Below, piece after piece: positions 11,535-23,425 of a stretch of 64,000 nucleotides of DNA. The DNA comes from Miscanthus floridulus (Eukaryota; Streptophyta; Magnoliopsida; Poales; Poaceae): contig NC_089581.1 in assembly GCF_019320115.1 (NCBI RefSeq), forward strand, positions 73,458,101 through 73,522,100. The letters run 5' to 3'. Within the stretch, counting starts at the first letter, position 1. Each line of letters opens with the position of its first letter. Both the position numbers and the translations under genes were made by a program. The notes under the pieces were generated by a model. It worked only from the letters and a program-made list of their open reading frames with translations, was not told the origin of the DNA and ran no database searches.

Positions 11535-12105
11535 TCAAACTTCAGGCTCGGTATCCATTCCGGAATTATTACCGCCTTCATCATCACTTTCATTGATCAT
11601 TACTAATTCTTCAGGATCTTCTTCTTCTTCCTCTTCCGATTCGTTATCATCGGCAAGGATGACACCGGGGTCCATGGCATCAGCTTGAGGCTCATGATTC
11701 GGGTTTAGTAGATTGCTAAGCCTATGAACTTCCTCATGTAGATAGGTATTATGTTCTTCTAAATCTTCTACATAGAATTCTAGCTCATGAGTTCTAGCTC
11801 TAGCTACATTTTCCCTATGCCAAGCCTCATTTCGTCCCTCCACCGTACGAACTAACATGCTTTCACAGTTCCTGTGTGCGGTGGTGAGACGCCTCAATTG
11901 ATCCTGTAATTCTCCTAACTGTATAGCATCCAAAGCCCTATCTCTAGTAGCTTGTGCTAATTCTGCAGTAAATCCTCTGTATCTCTGTTTGGGGATCAGG
12001 CCTAGAACTGCTACTGCTAGCACCATCGTTTCTAGAGGCAAGTTGGTGACGAGGAACTCCTTTGGGTCCAGTGGACTTACGGGGCATCATCTTGGCACGA
12101 GCCAT
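11535..12105 (-). pseudogene. B ORF1: H3-tail-like, coiled-coil, acidic-tail protein (frameshifted)
   Basis: An extra ORF between leader and gag in the sense orientation, about 190 codons. It starts at 12105 with MARAKMMPRKSTGPK, followed by GVPRHQLAS; this closely resembles the histone H3 N-terminal tail (R8-K9-S10-T11-G12, K14, P-R-x-Q-L-A). A Ser-rich linker follows, then a charged heptad-like region (about residues 50-130, predicted coiled coil), and an acidic tail with EEEEEED. One extra base near 11970, compared with element C, breaks the frame about 45 codons in; the remaining 168-residue frame is open from 12041. Function is unknown. The 15 codons from R8 to A22 are nucleotide-identical between B and C, while flanking codons differ. 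Confidence 0.75.
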
Positions 12106-12494
12106 ACTGTAGGAAACCAATTTAATCCAAGTAAGACCATTTGATCAAAGTCTAAAGAGCAGCTATGATGGATTACATTACTCAAACCAGTCTCACTACT
12201 CAACTCCAGACTAAGAGGTGAAGGAAGTAACGAGTGAATTAATAATGATGCATGAATCGTTCTTACGAACAAAAACATCAAAGTTTATAATGCACATAAA
12301 CAACATTTATTTTTATATAGGGCATAGTAAGATTACTACTCCACCACACAAGACCCTTTTAATCAAATAAGGAATGGTGAGAAAGAAACAAGATAAGTCA
12401 GAAGCAATTTGGACCAAATTATCAAGTTAAATTTAGTCATCCAAATCCTTTTGAAGTTTTTGTAAAACAATACAACAAAAACCTTGTAACGATC
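12106..12494 (-). other. B 5' leader between PBS and ORF1
   Basis: About 390 bp of AT-rich untranslated leader, from the primer-binding site to the ORF1 ATG. No open frame, clear hairpin or known motif is visible. The matching region in element C is 30196-30582. Confidence 0.6.
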
Positions 12495-12506
12495 GCTCTG
12501 ATACCA
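12495..12506 (-). other. B primer-binding site (tRNA-iMet)
   Basis: The minus strand reads TGGTATCAGAGC, complementary to the 3' end of plant initiator tRNA-Met, three bases (GAA) after the LTR end. It primes minus-strand DNA synthesis. Confidence 0.9.
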
Positions 12507-12509
12507 TTC

Positions 12510-15500
12510 TGTGGCAGAACCTCCTAAGTTATAGGGCCCACATGCACCTGTCACTGTCCGACGACCTTTGACATTTATGCATATGTTTCCATTAACTTAA
12601 AAAGACTGTCGGGTGTCCTCGGGGAACCCCGAATCATCCACGATTTCCGAGCAGGATCACGTTACAGAGTCATTGCAGTATTACAACATTTATTCAAATA
12701 TATGCATCAGAGTAAAAACAGCGGAAGTCTTACAATAACATAATTTACAAAACAGTAGTTTCAAACCTCGCAACTAGGTTCGATGTTTATTACAAAACGA
12801 AATAGTGGAGTGGCATTATAATATAATACAAAACACACAAGGAGATTGCCCTGCCCAAGGGCCACACATTTACTTCTCATTGTCATCACAAGGTACAACT
12901 GTCATGCAGCACGATCCAAAACAGATCTGCTCATGAGGCTCACCTGCAACAAGGGTCAACGAACCCTGAGTACAAAAGTACTCAACAAGACTTAACCGAA
13001 ATAAAACTGATAGAACTCAGGAATGCAGGTTCAGGGATTCAAGGTATGGTTTTAGCAATAATCGAAGTTATTTCGTGTAAAAGCTCTTTTAACAAAATTC
13101 TTTATTTCAACAATTTAAACTTCATAAAATCATATACAAAGATGACACGATCCGTAATGAGATCATGAAACTTCATATCCAACACCTTCATCAACCATTC
13201 TCAAGTTCTAGTTATTAATACTACGATGATGAACAGTGAGTTGAGTCTCCATAACCGAGGAGCAACGACGATTCGAACCGATTAAACCCAGCTGGGGATT
13301 CCAGACCACACGACATATGTAGGTCCCCGACCTACATATACCAACCTACCCTCAGATCCTCTAAAATAAGAACGGGTCCGCGCCACCTGAGAACACAGTA
13401 CTCCACCATTCCAGCCCATGGCCACGTGGGTACACGCTATTCCCGCCATCTCTCCACTCCCTAGTGCGCGAGTAGCCATTCTCGTAATAGAATCGCCAAG
13501 TTCAGGCTTACCGGAGTATGTGGTTAGTACTACAAATTCTCACCTCATGCAATTCAACAACGGACGTGCCTTAATCGACACAGGCGGAAAGAACCCGCTC
13601 ACAAGACCTCCATGTCTTGTGGCTCACACACACCGAGTCCGCCCGGTCTAGATTTATTACTCCACATTCCCATATCACATGCTAACATAATTAACCGATG
13701 TTCCATTTAAAACTTGCAGGTGGCAGGTAATCACCCGACTTTTATCGTTCTATGCATAGCTAAGCAAAACTAGGCATATACGAGTTTAAAAACTGGTAAT
13801 ATGGTAAATATGGAATAACAAGGATGGTAATGCACCAATTAGGCTCTTACTTAACTCCTAATCACTTAATGCAGTAACGGAAAGCAAAAGCAAAATTAAT
13901 TTGTAAAACACAAGGTAGGGTTGTATGCATCCGGGGCTTGCCTTCGTTGACGGAAAAGTCCGGCTCCTGCGTCGTTTCACAAGTATTCGATCCGACCTCA
14001 ACAGACGGATTAACCTCCTCAACAACTTGATTAACTACCGCGTGTTCACCTTCGTTCACTACACGTAATAACAATGCCATGTTTAACATGATGCGGAATT
14101 ACGAAACATGATGCTCGATGATGGATACAAAAATTAAGAATTTGAATACAACTTTCCTTCGCGGTATAGTTGCAAGTCAAACAGACTAAATCTTTTTCGT
14201 AACACATACATCAATTGCCAAGGATCATTATCAACTAATGAGCCAAGGTCATCACTCAATCCAAAATTACAAACAAAACCTAAATCACTAAAGGTTACCA
14301 TTTGCTTTTATGAATTAATTATTTAATTAAAATTATGAAATAAATCAACTTATTCTAATTGAGCTCAAAATTTTAGTAAATGTTCATTACATGATAACTA
14401 AGTGGCAAAACAAATTTCATAATTTTTGGACAAGTAAATAAGCCTAGAAAAATCATGGAAAGTCATTTATTAATTAATTGAGCAATTTTTATCATACCCC
14501 AAAAATACTGGAAATCAATATTTCAAATTTTTGTTATATAATATACATCATAGAGAATTCACACAAAAATTTTAATAATTTTTGGAGCTCTAAATAATTC
14601 TACACAAAAATAACAAATTACAGCACTATTCATTTAATTCTAAAAATAGAAAATCCACTTAGAACGTTGAGTCACTGACACCCGGGTCCCACATGTCATC
14701 TTCAACCTCCGACGTTGACCATGGCAGCGACGGCTCTGACCGGCGATTTCTCGCCGACGGTGAGATCACCGGCGACGACCAACGTACCAAAATGATCACC
14801 AAGTCTAGGCGCATCGATTTATGGCACTAACGCGACCAATTACGGACTGAACCGAGCACTACGTCGACCATGGCGGCCACGACGGCGCTGCTGCACTACG
14901 CCGGCGATGGGAGACCTGTAAAGCTTAAACGGATGGCTCAGGAAGCACCAGCAGCTCACCCCGAACGTATTGAAGCAAGGAGCGAGGTCGGAGAAGCAAC
15001 GGAGAGGCGTGACGACGATCACGGTGATCACGGCGGAGCAAAACGTCGTCGGCGATGGTGTACCGGCGACTGCAGTGGTCAAAATGAACAACCAACTATG
15101 GAGTAAGCACCACAGTATCAAGACGAAACAGAATCAGCCAAAACCAGGGACGAAGATGCACCGTGGAGTTCTGGCCGCGGCGAATCGCGCTCGGCGGAGG
15201 AGTTGCCGGCAGCGAGGAAGAAGACAATGCAACTCGAGTTCCTGACTTAGACTAGCTGAATTGGTGGGTTGGCTGGATGCGCAAGGATACGACGGAGCTG
15301 GAGCACGCTTTGCCGAGATGGCAACGGCGCTAAGTCGATGGCGAGAGCTCGACAGAGCTGCGGCGGTGGCGACGGGAAAAAACAGAGGAAGAAGAAAAAC
15401 GACGACGACGGCGCCTCGGTTCAAATAACACGGCTCAGAAGCACAAGGAAGCTGCGCTGTGGCCTTCACCACGCCAGCGCGACGCCAAAGACGGCCACGA

Positions 15501-16110
15501 CCGCGCCTAGAAGCAAACCGAAGATCGCCGGCCATGTAGCTTCGGCGGTGGACACTGTTCCTCCAAATTACAGAATTGCCATTCGCCAAAATTCACAAAT
15601 TACTCTCAAATTTTCATAACAACTCAAAAATCTCCAAAAACAAAAGTTGTTCAAAATCAAAAGTTCTACAACTTTGCTTTTATAACTATCTTCTAATTCG
15701 GTCTAGATTTTGAAATGATCTTTTAAATTCAAATAGGGGATATTTAATGAATTACGCCTTTTTGAATTACTCAAAATTTTTCTAAACAACTTGAAAAACT
15801 CCAAAAATAAACTTTGCTTAACTTGCCAAGCTCTACACTGTTGCTTTTGGGATCAACCCCAAAATATGCTTAGATTTTGAAATGGATTTTCAGGGTAGGA
15901 TTTAAATGCTGAAAATCGGGGTTTTCTCCAAAAATTCAAAAATCCAAACAAACTTTAAATTTAAGTCAAACAATACAATTCAACACATACCACATAAATA
16001 TAAACTCGTTTTAGTGTATGCATCTCAAAGTTTTCACCAAATTCCAAATGCTTTGCAATGCATATGATGATATGTCAGGTTTTAGTATTTTAAACACCCG
16101 AGGTGTTACA
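12510..16110 (-). repeat. B 5' LTR
   Basis: The 3,601-bp LTR nearly matches the 3' LTR at 3096-6698. By eye I count about 21 substitutions (19 transitions) and four 1-bp indels. It ends TGCCACA next to the PBS and TGTAACACC at the outer end, followed by TSD ATTAT at 16111. It contains the TGAGTAC/GTACTCA palindrome at 12967-12984 and a CpG-rich block at about 14690-15555. Confidence 0.95.
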
Positions 16111-16115
16111 ATTAT
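16111..16115. repeat. TSD ATTAT of element B (right copy)
   Basis: Identical to 3091-3095. The sequence that follows (GAACCTAACGC) continues element A. Confidence 0.85.
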
Positions 16116-17107
16116 GAACCTAACGCAATTTGAACGGGTCAAATCGGAGTTAAAACGGAGAAGTTATGGCTAAAACAAAATCAATGGCAATTCTGTAAAT
16201 AGCTGAAAATGTACTTTTGAAGTGAACCGACTAAAATACGCTTTTAAAAGAAGAAGACGAAGTCTGGGAAAACATTTTGGATAGTGGTCTTACCTAGGGG
16301 TACCTCGGCGGCGTAGGAGGAGCAAGACAGCAACGGCAACGACGATGGCGAGAAAAGGATGAGAAAAATCTGATTTACAACATGAGGGATTTTCTAAACT
16401 AGGGGCTCCCCATACGGTAGTTTTGGTATACTTTGTCCAAGGAGTTGGTTGATATATATAGGAAGAAAAACTTTCCACATCCACATCAACTAGCGATATG
16501 GTACTAATTGATGTTACCCCCTCCACGTTTACTAATGGGCCTAAATAATCATTAAAGTCCATTAGTAAATAAATACATGGGCCTTTAGGGTTTATTAGGA
16601 TTATTGCACATGGGCTTTGAGCGTTGAAAAAAATGAGAAATTTATTATTTTCGGAATTAATTAATTTCGTAAATAAAATAATTCTAGAAAAGTCTAGAAT
16701 TGATATTTAAGCCACGAAAAATACTCTGAGACCTCCAAAAATTTGGGGTAAATTCTTAGAGACACTTTAGAACATGATGAACTCAAATAAAGTATTTAGA
16801 TCTCATAAAAATGTTGTTGGGAACTTGAAACATAAAGATTAAGGTGATGGAGGTAGGAATTAAATTCTAGAAAGAAGCTAGAAAATTCCTAGAGATAGAT
16901 ATTCGTCTCCTAAACGTATAAAAAACACACATTTTGCACATAAAAACACGAGGTGCGACCGGCATGAATGCAACAAACACGTTTCTATCTTATGATAAAT
17001 TTTAAATTAATGAAAAATTTTATTTTCCTATGTTTCATGTGCACAAAAATTCATAAATAAATCATTTTAACTCTATTTTCAAAAGTGACAAATTTTAGGG
17101 TGTGACA
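16116..17107 (-). mobile_element. Element A, solo LTR, right part
   Basis: Continuation of A after B. It ends TTTTAGGGTGTGACA and is followed by TSD AAGAG (17108-17112). No coding capacity is recognised. A short GC-rich patch lies near 16300-16360; the rest is AT-rich. Confidence 0.75.
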
Positions 17108-17112
17108 AAGAG
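17108..17112. repeat. TSD AAGAG of element A (right copy)
   Basis: Exact copy of 1150-1154. Confidence 0.85.
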
Positions 17113-17437
17113 GTGAAGAGCTGCACGAGAGGTTGGCACGCGGAAACCCTCTCGGCCTCATCACTCGTGGATTTCTTCCATGCGGAAAACAAGGGGAAGC
17201 GGGCTACGATCCTCGGGTTGGTGGGCTGCCAAAGGGCATAAACATTTGGCCCAGGGAAGACTGGCACGGGGCAGATTGGCCTAGGGAAAAGACCAGGATT
17301 TTGTAGGGAATCTAGGCTACCAAAGTAGGCCTAAAGGGCTAAGGGTTCAAGTACGAGACACAAGCACAAGCACTCTTGGCTAACGCCACGCTACCTACTA
17401 CTAGTAGATACGTAGCATGGACTTTAGCTTGCTTCGA
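17113..17437 (-). other. Possible minus-strand 5' leader
   Basis: This stretch lies between TSD AAGAG and the TATA box at 17438-17447. If that box is used, transcription would start near 17410, run through this stretch and, before A inserted, into the exon-like block at 1149-561. No convincing protein is visible. Confidence 0.3.
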
Positions 17438-17447
17438 CTATTTATAG
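17438..17447 (-). promoter_or_regulatory. TATA box, minus strand
   Basis: CTATAAATAG on the minus strand is a near-ideal plant TATA box. Partial direct repeats (CTAGTAGATA...GTAGCATGGACTTT) lie around it at 17400-17475. Downstream context is the possible leader at 17113-17437. Confidence 0.45.
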
Positions 17448-17508
17448 TAATACCAGCCACTAGTAGATAGCATGGACTTTGTAAAGTAATATGCTCCTAT
17501 ACGTGCGG

Positions 17509-17650
17509 TAGGGGCAGACGTCGAAAGGGCTCCTCGCTGCTGCACTATAGCCATAGTAGGGGCAGGCGTCAAAAGACTCCCCTACCGCACTGTAGCCACA
17601 GCAGGGGCAGGCACCAAAGTCAACCCTACTATCACATCTAGTCACAGTAG
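17509..17650. repeat. Three-copy ~45-bp tandem repeat
   Basis: Units begin GTAGGGGCAG and run about 45 bp to TAGYCAYA; three imperfect copies are in tandem. On the minus strand the unit length keeps a frame giving repeated FDACPYYGYSA-like peptides, but the total frame is only 69 codons and has no known family. Probably a minisatellite. Confidence 0.6.
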
Positions 17651-17754
17651 TAGCTTGGCAGCATGGCATGTCTGCGTACTAGGATTAGATGGGTAGAGTT
17701 GTATATATATAGCTTTCCACTACAACTTAGTAAAGAGAGCGAGTTCAGTTTTGC

Positions 17755-20700
17755 TGTAACACCCCGATGTTAAGCTTTGTATTTGACACTTGCATTTCAT
17801 GAGCACAAGCATCATCCAAGCATTCATGAACATGAGCATATGAAATTTCATCTCATTCTTATACATTATCACATGAAATGTTGATTTTATATATATGCTT
17901 ATGCTTGCAATCATGTATGACCTATGTATAAGATGGTTGTGAGGTCATGAAAACACCTTAGATACATCTAAGATGGTAAATGGAACAATGTTTGTATTCA
18001 TGGCATGGGCTAATTTTGCTTCTAAGTGTTGGTTTCATTTGAAATGCTATTTTCATGATGCTAGTTTGATTAGAGTTGAACAATAGCTTAGAATATTTGC
18101 ATGGCCATGTGACTTAAATAAAAGTTGTACTTCTTATCATGGGTAACAAACTTTATTTAAGGGACATGAGCTAATTTAGTGTCTAACATGGTCAAATAGA
18201 GCTCACAAGTATCAACAAAATGTTGTTTTGTGACTTAAGAAATTTTCTGTGTTGAAATGGTTTTTAGTTTCAAAGTATCTCACTTTGGAGCAATGTAGTT
18301 TGTAAATCAGTGATAATTTGATGATGGTTCCTAAAGCAAAGTTGGAGATCTCACATAGCTCTACAATTATTATTAAGGACGTTTTTGCTAATTCGTCACG
18401 AATTAGGAGTTATAGAATCGCTAAGTCACGCTGTTAGACGGATTTAGAGGCACCTGAATCGGTGCCGCACGCACATCATGGCCAATCGGCCACAAGCCAC
18501 GGCCGCCGCATGGCGGTTGTATGTCGTCGTTGGCTCGGCCGGTCAGGCCAAAGTGGGCACATAAGCGCCGCGCACTCACCGTTCACTCCACTCACTCGCT
18601 CTTGCCTTCTCCCACTCACTCTGCCTCGCCAAAGCGCCGCGCTGAGCTTGCTGCGTGCTGCCACAGCCACTCGCCACCGCCGTAGCCTCGCTAACTGATT
18701 CATCTTAGGCACAGCTACTCTACCATCACCTCCACCTCCTCGAGCCACTAGCATCAGCTATTGACCCTAGGTATAGCGGCATTTAGCCTCGCCGTAGCCG
18801 CTGTTGTCACCGGAGCGCCGCCGCGCTCACAGCTCACCGTGGCCTGGCCATTCCACAGCACCGCATGCCTCCATCTTCTCTAGTCTAGTACCATGCTAGA
18901 GTCTAGATGGTTAGGCCAGATCTAGGAATGATGCCACCGCTTGACTGTGCCAGAATGAGTCGCCTCTCTATGCGTGACCACCATGGCCACCGTGGCACTC
19001 GAGCTCACCACCGCCGAGTTGGTTCACCATCTCTCTCCTTTCTCTCGCGTCTTAGGTAGAGTAACCCTTGACCTAGCTAGTGGCATGATGGAGACCCACC
19101 TTTCACCGCTATCTAGCTAGAACATTGAGAGCACCATTATGCTCCATACACCACCGCACGGCCAAGCTCACCGACGTCACCTCGAGCCCTCACCTACACT
19201 GTGTAGCTTCGCTAGGTCACCATGATGGAGTAGTCGTCCTCGCCTGAGTGTGCCATAGCCAGAGATGGCCGACGTACCACCGCCCGACCTCTGCCATCCG
19301 CCATGGCTGCCATCAAGCTTGCTCCGGCAAGCCACCGAGCCAACTAAGCCTACGAGTCGATGCGGGGGGTGAGAAAGAGTGCAACGATGAAGACGCTACC
19401 ACCGAAGACCTCGTCGTCAGCGAGTTCTCGCTGGTCAACGCTGTCCCCTATCTTGGTCTCACTGACGGGTGGGTTTTGTTGATCGCGGGCCTCAGCTGTC
19501 ACCCTGTGTGATGTTTTGATTTTCTGATTTATTTTTCCAAATTTGAATACATGTTTCAAAAATGCATATCTAAAGCTAGGAGTGTCCAAATGGGGTGAAC
19601 CAAATTTTGTTGGTTTCATCTTGAAGTGTATTATTTGATAAAAATATGAAATATACTATTAAGGGTATTTTTCTAAGAGAATTAAATTGAGCAAGATAAG
19701 TGCTTTAAAGTAGTTTATATCTTATAATTGCATAACTTGAGCTAGGAACGTGATAAAATTATAGTTTTAATTTTGCTGGTCTTGTGTTGACATACTCTAG
19801 CTAGGAAAATATTAAACCTACAGTAAACATATTAAAATATGGTCTGCCTATTTAATCCTGATTAATTGCTATTTTCTATTAAAATTAATTGGGGTAAAAA
19901 TATATAACATATGATCATGAAAATTTTTACACAGTATTCTTATGCTTGGAGGAATGTAAAAAAATATTGAATATGTTGTTTGGCACTTTTTACTATGCCA
20001 AACTATTTTTGCTAAAATAAGCCTATGTAACTTGTCATTTTGGTAGAGGTAGTTATACTTATTCAAATGGCATAAAATTTTTACAGTAGACTATTAAGGT
20101 CATTTTTAGGCTACTATAATTTTCTTAGAATTTATGAAGTACTAGGAATATTTATCCTTTAAATCACCTTATTATCTAAGGAAATTAATAAATGGATATA
20201 AATAATTTAGTTATGTTTAACCATGATGTTTTCTATGGTTCTTGTGATGCATATGATCTATTGATATTATTAGTTTGTCTTAAAAGCAATTGGTTGTATG
20301 CAACTAGTTAATTATTGCTTTATAATTCAACTTGATGGCTGCATATATAGTTTTGGTTGTGATGATAATTTTATAATGATAATAGTCTTTTCTGTAAAAC
20401 TTATTTATAACAAAGTTGTAGATAACTTACTTATATACCTTGTGTTAGATTTTCATAGTCATAGGCCTTATGGTTTAAGAATTATGACTGTTAGAAGTCT
20501 GCTCTCAGAAATGCTTGCTCTCTGGATAGATCTAAAGGATTAATTTGTTTGACCTAGATAACTGCTGAATCACTTTAAGATGATAAAAATAAAGTTGTAG
20601 GATTTTTTTATAAGATTTCCAAAATGTCCACAACCATATTAGTTTGATGTGTATAACTCTAGTTATGGTCAAAACAAGTGGATGCTATCTTGTAGTCTAG

Positions 20701-22556
20701 AAAATGAATTACGTAAGTGTTTGCTTAAGTTACTAGAGAAGAGATATGCACCTACTCAGTAAAATAAGATGCAACTTGTTATTACTTTAATGCAATGCTA
20801 TTGAAAACACTTATGAGGATGCATTCATCACATCACATCATATTATATATGTCATCATGTATGCATTCGTGATATCTTATTTTATGCTCATGCATATAGA
20901 ATCGTCCGATGAGATAACTCTATTGGAGTTCAATGAGGAAGAAGAGGAGGATCAGCAGGAGACGCCTTAGGCTATAGCTCTAGAAGAAGAGGAGCAAACT
21001 CTTAAGGACCTCCCTAAGTGCTCGGATCACCGGCCAACCTCTTTCCTCAAAGGTAAGCTCGGAGCATTCTAAGTCTCCCAAGTTTTATAAAATATCACTT
21101 GAGTCCTTTACATTTGATACATTAGGTTATAAAAGTTGATTGGAAACACTTGATGCAAAGAGCTACCTCATCCAGTTATATATACCTTTAACCCTATGTA
21201 GGTCTAGGATCAAATACATGCTTAGTCATGCTTAGACCGGTAGAAGTCGGGTGATTTCCTATCACCTACGAGATATAGGAGGATACCGAAGCACGATTGG
21301 CTATATTTGCTATCATGGAAAAGAACCATGGGGTAATGTAAATGGAGGCTAGACGGAGTTTATGTGTAGGTTGACTTATGTGATTCCGTCTGTGCCGATT
21401 AAGGACCATACCGTTGTTGGCGCTTTTGTTGAGATTGAACGCATGCCTCTCACTTAACTGTCTGGATAACTCGTTCTAACCGTGAAGCCAAGTAGCTCAA
21501 CTCAGGTCAGGCCCCATTCTATAAAAGTGCACACTTTGAATGGTAGTAAGAATGTGCGGGGAGCTAGACGTGATCCCAAGGGTAGGCCGGGCCTGAACAT
21601 CCTAGCAGCTGGTTGTCCCTGATTATGCGGTGCTGGGTGAACCTATGAAATGTGGACCTAAGTTGTACCAAAGGTGATCTAAGGTGACCATTGATTTGGT
21701 CTGCCTTGGTTTGTGCTAGGAATAAATTCCCAGCTGGTTGAAATCGATTCGAATCGCTATCTCTCCCAGATAGTGAGAAACTTGGCTAGTTCCAACATTA
21801 TAGTAACTGTGTTATGAAATGATGGTTATGATGAACATGGAATTACTACACTGGCTATGGTTGCTATTGTATGCTACTAAATGATATACCACATGTTTGG
21901 CATAGGTTAGTTGCTAATCTAGAGATGAATAGCTATAATTAACATGATGACCGAATTATAGCTGTATACTTGAATTGGTAAGCTTTTTATGCAAAATGTT
22001 GTCAAGTTAGCTCCACTTATAAAGCCTTGCATAATCCTTGGAATCACTTTGTTTTTGGTTTATGATGGGTAAGTCTAGCTGAGTACCTTCTCATACTCAG
22101 GGTTTTATTCCCATTGTTGCAGATGGTACAGTTTATCATGGCTATTGCAAGAACTTCTTCTATCCTACCGTGGATGGGGAGTGAGCCCTGGGCAGGCATC
22201 TCTTATTAATACTTCTCATATGCTTTTATGGATGTGATCATAAGCTGGCACTGTATTTGAACTATGATGGCAGATATTAGTTTCAAACTTTAATTTGCTT
22301 TTGCTACTATTTTACTGAACTTGATTTGTAATAACCTAAATTCATACTCTGATGAATGAACTATATTTGTAAACTTTATGTAACATGTGACATGTATGTT
22401 GAATCATGTACGATCTTGGTTGTATGTTGATGGTTAATCGAGACCCTTGTGGTACTCGATGGACTACTGGGTTTATATGGGCTCAAGTATGACAGAGCAA
22501 CCACTTGCGGGCTGCCATTGTACTTGTCCTCTTATAAATTGGTTGGTTTTGCTACA
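17755..22556 (+). repeat. Element D 5' LTR
   Basis: A 4,802-bp LTR beginning TGTAACACCCCGATG and ending GTTTTGCTACA, followed two bases later by a tRNA-Met-type PBS. It shares long segments with solo LTR F (55947-61112), for example the 'gcttagaccggtagaag' block. It contains a GC-rich block at about 18420-19510 and a hairpin CTGAGTA/TACTCAG at 22079-22100 followed by GGG...CCC and TTGTTGCAG. D's 3' LTR is outside the window. Confidence 0.88.
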
Positions 22557-22558
22557 GC

Positions 22559-22570
22559 TGGCATCAGAGC
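22559..22570 (+). other. D primer-binding site (tRNA-Met type)
   Basis: TGGCATCAGAGC lies two bases after the LTR. It differs by one base from the TGGTATCAGAGC of B and fits priming by tRNA-Met. Confidence 0.8.
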
Positions 22571-23425
22571 AAGGTTCAATATTAATTGCCACATGTGTAT
22601 TTAAAACAAAGGTTTTTGGTTTCTAAAACTAGTTTTTAGCAACTTATAGCTATATATATGTGTGTTTAAAACCTAGAATTGAATCTAAAGTGCGCTAATG
22701 ATCACTTCATTTATGCCCAGTTAAGGACTTCAGGTGGCTAATTAAGTACTAACTTGGTGTTTTTATTTTCATCGTCCATACGGCTTGCTATTGTATGGAT
22801 GTCATTCACTTAAGTGGTAATATATGAATCAAATGCCTCTACGCCCAAGGTAAGATGCCAATCATCATCATAGTGGCATGACCGCAAGATGTGAGCGTGC
22901 GGTCTATGGGGAGAGTTAGCTTTGATAATGAAGTATATATATCTCTCATATATATACGGCGGTATTTCATTATGGGTTAGCTTTAATATGACTATATATG
23001 CCTAATTGTATGTATATATAGGACGTATTTACTCTCAGGTAGCTTTGATATAGAAGCATATATATATATTGGCTATATATATATGAAAGTATTTAGCTTG
23101 CAACCTAGAGCCCAGATTTATATTCTACATATATAATTGTGGGGTTAGGCTGAAATGAAATTCTTGTGCAAGTACGCTAATAGTGAAACGTGTAGCCCGA
23201 TTTGCTATGTTATATGTGAGAGAACGCATGTATGCCACCGTGTATGCCATTAGAAGTTTTAAATTTTCCTAAGTTTGTGAGGACATACGGAACATGCATG
23301 CATCGTGATAAATCATTATTTCATACTTGCATTGTTCCTCCCCCTTATAAATCTCTTACTCGGTTATGTAACTCTTATCCATTATGACATTGTCTCATGA
23401 GAGTTGCACCATGTTGTTGGTATAG
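22571..23425 (+). other. D 5' leader
   Basis: An 855-bp untranslated leader between PBS and ORF1. It is AT-rich, without a significant open frame, and holds the three-unit hairpin repeat at 22915-23098. Confidence 0.65.
22915..23098 (+). repeat. Three tandem hairpin units in D leader
   Basis: Three units of about 61, 63 and 60 bp begin GTTAGCTTTGATA, GTTAGCTTTAATA and GTAGCTTTGATA (22915, 22976, 23039). Each carries an AT-rich stem: 22933-22942 with 22948-22957 (10 bp, loop CTCTC); 22992-22999 with 23014-23021 (8 bp); 23057-23068 with 23074-23085 (12 bp, loop TTGGC). The closing pair switches between G-C and C-G among units, so pairing is kept while sequence changes. This may be an RNA packaging or dimerisation element (inference). 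Confidence 0.6.

Larger units (their letters stand above)
3096..16110 (-). mobile_element. Element B: full-length Ty3/gypsy chromovirus
   Basis: This is a complete 13,015-bp LTR retrotransposon on the minus strand: 5' LTR 12510-16110, PBS 12495-12506, ORF1, gag, pol, PPT 6699-6714, 3' LTR 3096-6698, and TSD ATTAT. The order protease-RT-RNase H-integrase with a C-terminal chromodomain marks a chromovirus. LTR length, tRNA-Met priming and the extra ORF before gag point to the Tekay/Del side of that group (inference). The LTRs differ at about 21 sites and four single-base indels by eye, so the insertion is young. It sits inside solo LTR A. Coding lesions seen are one extra base in ORF1 and one in gag; pol is uninterrupted. 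Confidence 0.95.
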
